Source of the DNA: Faeciplasma gallinarum
Lineage (GTDB): Bacteria; Bacillota; Clostridia; Oscillospirales; Ruminococcaceae
DNA length: 30,451 nt
Assembly: GCA_018711085.1 (NCBI GenBank)
Contig: DVIR01000065.1
Coordinates: 1-30,451 of the forward strand
Direction of reading: 5' to 3'
Shown in pieces: positions 28,046-30,451 of this stretch; position 1 is the stretch's first letter, and each line of letters opens with the position of its first letter. Below the pieces are notes generated by a model. It did not search any database, had not been told where the DNA came from, and saw only the letters and a list, made by a program, of their open reading frames with translations. The translations under genes and the position numbers were made by a program.

Positions 28046-30451
28046 TTACTTGTTCTTGATAGCAGCCTGTGCAGCAGCGAGTCTTGCAATCGGGACTCTG
28101 AACGGCGAGCAGGATACATAATCAAGACCGATCTTGTGGCAGAACTCGATAGAGGACGGATCGCCGCCGTGCTCACCGCAGATACCGCAGTGGAGGTCGG
28201 ATCTCGACTTCTTTCCGAGGGTTACAGCCATATCCATGAGCTTGCCTACGCCGTCTGTATCCAAACGTGCAAACGGGTCAAACTCGTAGATCTTGTTTGC
28301 ATAGTATGCAGGGAGGAACTTGCCTGCGTCGTCACGGCTGAAGCCGAAGGTCATCTGAGTGAGGTCGTTTGTACCGAAGCAGAAGAACTCAGCTTCCTTA
28401 GCGATCTCATCAGCGGTAAGAGCAGCTCTGGGTATCTCGATCATGGTGCCGACCTCGTACTTGAGCTCTGCGCCCTCCTGCTTGATGAGCTCATCAGCGG
28501 TCTTGACAACGGTGTCCTTGACGAACTTAAGCTCCTTGACCTCGCCTACGAGAGGAATCATGATCTCAGGAACGATGTTCCACTCGGGATGACGATTCTT
28601 AACAGCGATAGCAGCCTTTATGATAGCTCTGGTCTGCATAACAGCGATCTCGGGGTAGGTTACGGTAAGACGGCATCCGCGGTGACCCATCATGGGGTTG
28701 AACTCGTGGAGGCTGTTGATAACCTGCTTGATGTATGCTACCGACTTGCCCTGAGCGTCAGCCAAAGCCTTGATGTCCGCCTCGTCGGTGGGAACGAACT
28801 CATGAAGCGGAGGATCGAGGAATCTGATGGTTACGGGGTATCCGCCCAAAGCCTCGAAGAGTCCCTCGAAGTCGGACTGCTGCATGGGCTCGATCTTGTC
28901 AAGAGCAGCTACTCTTTCCTCGACGGTCTCAGCGCAGATCATCTCTCTGAAAGCTCCGATTCTGTCGGGAGCGAAGAACATGTGCTCTGTACGGCAAAGT
29001 CCTATTCCCTGTGCGCCGAAAGTGGCAGCCTGCTTAGCATCGTTAGGAGTATCGGCATTTGTTCTTACGCCGAGCTTCTTATACTTGTCGGCAAGCTCCA
29101 TAATTCTTCCGAAGTATCCGCTGTTGGGATCTGCGGGAACGGTGGGGATGATCTCGCCGTAGATGTTACCGGTAGACCCGTCTAATGATATAGCGTCTCC
29201 CTCGTGGTATACCTTGCCGCCGAGAGTGAAGCACTTATTCTCTTCATCCATCTTGATGTCGCCGCAGCCGGATACGCAGCAGGTACCCATTCCACGTGCA
29301 ACAACGGCAGCGTGAGAGGTCTGTCCGCCTCTTACGGTGAGGATACCCTGAGAGTACTTCATTCCCTCGATGTCCTCGGGAGAAGTCTCAAGTCTTACAA
29401 GGACAACCTTTTCCTTGTTCTTGCCCTTTGTTACAGCGTCCTCTGCGGTGAACACGATAGTTCCGGCGGCAGCTCCGGGTGATGCGGCAATTCCCTTGCC
29501 TATCGGAACAGCCTTCTTGAGTGCGGCTGCGTCGAATGTCGGGTGCAAAAGCATGTCAAGGCTCTTAGCATCTATCTGCATAAGCGCCTCTTCTTCCGTG
29601 ATCATGCCCTCGTCTATGAGGTCGCATGCGATCTTTATGGCAGCAGCGGCAGTTCTCTTGCCGTTTCTGGTCTGGAGCATGTAGAGCTTCTTGTCCTCAA
29701 TGGTGAACTCCATGTCCTGCATGTCTCTGTAGTGCTTCTCAAGAGTGTCGCAGATTCCGAGGAACTGATCGTATACCTCGGGCAAAACTTCCTTCATCTT
29801 AGAGATGGGCATAGGAGTTCTGACACCTGCAACAACGTCCTCGCCCTGAGCGTTCATAAGGAACTCGCCCATGAGTCCCTTCTCACCGGTAGCGGGGTTA
29901 CGAGTGAACGCAACACCTGTTCCTGAGGTCTCGCCCATGTTTCCGAACGCCATCATCTGAACGTTTACTGCGGTACCCCAAGAATAAGGAATATCGTGGT
30001 CCATACGATAGATGTTCGCTCTGGGGTTGTCCCATGAACGGAATACTGCCTTTATAGCCTCAAAGAGCTGCTCCTTGGGGTCTGTGGGGAAGTCCTTGCC
30101 GAGCTGAGCCTTGTATTCAGCCTTGAACTGATCTGCAAGCTCATGAAGATCGTCTGCGGTGAGGTCTACGTCGTACTCAACGCCCTTTTCTTCCTTCATC
30201 TTATCGATGAGCTTCTCAAAATACTTCTTTCCGACTTCCATAACTACGTCAGAGAACATCTGGATGAATCTTCTGTAGCAGTCCCAAGCCCAACGGGGGT
30301 TGCCGGACTTCTTTGCAATTACGTTTACAACGTCCTCGTTAAGACCGAGGTTGAGAATGGTATCCATCATACCGGGCATTGAAGCTCTTGCACCGGAACG
30401 GACCGAAACAAGAAGAGGATTCTCAAGGTCGCCGAACTTCTTGCCGGTGAT
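28046..30451 (-). CDS. ppdK: Pyruvate phosphate dikinase (5' end outside the window)
   Basis: Interconverts pyruvate, ATP and phosphate with PEP, AMP and diphosphate. 801 residues are visible and the frame is open to the last base, so roughly 70 N-terminal residues of a usual 875-residue enzyme are missing. The visible start, TGKKFGDLENPLLVSVRSGA followed by MPGMMDTILNLG, is the conserved nucleotide-binding domain. The phosphorylated His is in GGQTSHAAVVARGMG, and the C-terminal TIM barrel has FGTNDLTQM and the catalytic Cys in CGICGEHGGDP. An internal ATG at 30379 is not the true start. With pckG it gives pyrophosphate-linked flexibility at the PEP/pyruvate node, common in anaerobes that conserve energy through PPi. 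Confidence 0.97.
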   Translation of the reverse strand: MTGKKFGDLENPLLVSVRSGARASMPGMMDTILNLGLNEDVVNVIAKKSGNPRWAWDCYRRFIQMFSDVVMEVGKKYFEKLIDKMKEEKGVEYDVDLTADDLHELADQFKAEYKAQLGKDFPTDPKEQLFEAIKAVFRSWDNPRANIYRMDHDIPYSWGTAVNVQMMAFGNMGETSGTGVAFTRNPATGEKGLMGEFLMNAQGEDVVAGVRTPMPISKMKEVLPEVYDQFLGICDTLEKHYRDMQDMEFTIEDKKLYMLQTRNGKRTAAAAIKIACDLIDEGMITEEEALMQIDAKSLDMLLHPTFDAAALKKAVPIGKGIAASPGAAAGTIVFTAEDAVTKGKNKEKVVLVRLETSPEDIEGMKYSQGILTVRGGQTSHAAVVARGMGTCCVSGCGDIKMDEENKCFTLGGKVYHEGDAISLDGSTGNIYGEIIPTVPADPNSGYFGRIMELADKYKKLGVRTNADTPNDAKQAATFGAQGIGLCRTEHMFFAPDRIGAFREMICAETVEERVAALDKIEPMQQSDFEGLFEALGGYPVTIRFLDPPLHEFVPTDEADIKALADAQGKSVAYIKQVINSLHEFNPMMGHRGCRLTVTYPEIAVMQTRAIIKAAIAVKNRHPEWNIVPEIMIPLVGEVKELKFVKDTVVKTADELIKQEGAELKYEVGTMIEIPRAALTADEIAKEAEFFCFGTNDLTQMTFGFSRDDAGKFLPAYYANKIYEFDPFARLDTDGVGKLMDMAVTLGKKSRSDLHCGICGEHGGDPSSIEFCHKIGLDYVSCSPFRVPIARLAAAQAAIKNK

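Noticed and set aside
30377..30379. ATG 30379 as start of ppdK
   Set aside because: The conserved TGKKFGDLENPLLVSVRSGA segment lies upstream in the same open frame up to the window edge.

Overview
The window looks like chromosome from an anaerobic, spore-forming Clostridia bacterium, probably a gut or rumen Oscillospirales/Ruminococcus relative. Evidence: spmA/spmB sporulation genes, a cohesin-type surface protein, GTP-type PEP carboxykinase together with pyruvate phosphate dikinase, AGGAGG-type ribosome binding sites, near-consensus TTGACA/TATAAT promoters and many U-tailed hairpin terminators. No phage, insertion sequence or CRISPR was seen. The genus assignment is an inference from gene content only.

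Layout. 1-1400: an imperfectly palindromic structured element, an MscS channel with its own promoter and terminator, and a tRNA-Ser(UGA) with a perfect promoter. 1.6-4.4 kb (minus): an apparent operon encoding a membrane-anchored cohesin-domain protein, an SPFH/band-7 protein and a lipoprotein. 4.8-12.7 kb: a six-gene minus-strand operon (lipoprotein esterase, YqhD-like alcohol dehydrogenase, lipoprotein flavodoxin, flavodoxin-like/esterase fusion, SDR, aldo/keto reductase). A LysR-type regulator lies upstream and an AraC-type regulator is convergent downstream. Both regulators are disrupted as read (AraC by an in-frame TGA, LysR by a single-base frameshift), and the fusion esterase has an in-frame TGA in its signal peptide. 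12.8-16 kb (minus): a corrinoid/iron-complex ABC uptake operon behind a cobalamin riboswitch and terminator. 16-19.3 kb: a small AbrB-like regulator with a zinc-ribbon tail, spmA/spmB, then ymdB and a ttcA-like gene. 19.3-19.6 kb: a possible small RNA. 19.9-21.6 kb: pckG. 21.9-24.6 kb: a GH31 glycosidase followed by a decayed GNAT-like acyltransferase. 24.7-27.9 kb: a small Cys-rich protein, a zinc-ribbon membrane protein and a large alpha/beta-hydrolase/alcohol-acyltransferase fusion. 28-30.45 kb: ppdK, cut by the window end.

How they fit. pckG and ppdK lie on the same strand about 6 kb apart and cover the PEP-pyruvate-oxaloacetate node. The 5.7-11.7 kb operon combines extracytoplasmic ester hydrolysis with cytosolic carbonyl reduction. 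Its ADH plus AKR content recalls the YqhD/DkgA aldehyde-detoxification pair. The most unusual points are the extracytoplasmic flavodoxin and flavodoxin-esterase fusion, a terminator and promoter superimposed on the same strand at 11772-11810, the hydrolase/acyltransferase fusion, and three in-frame TGA codons plus one or two frameshift-like lesions in 30 kb. Those lesions could be assembly errors, true pseudogenes or, less likely, recoding.
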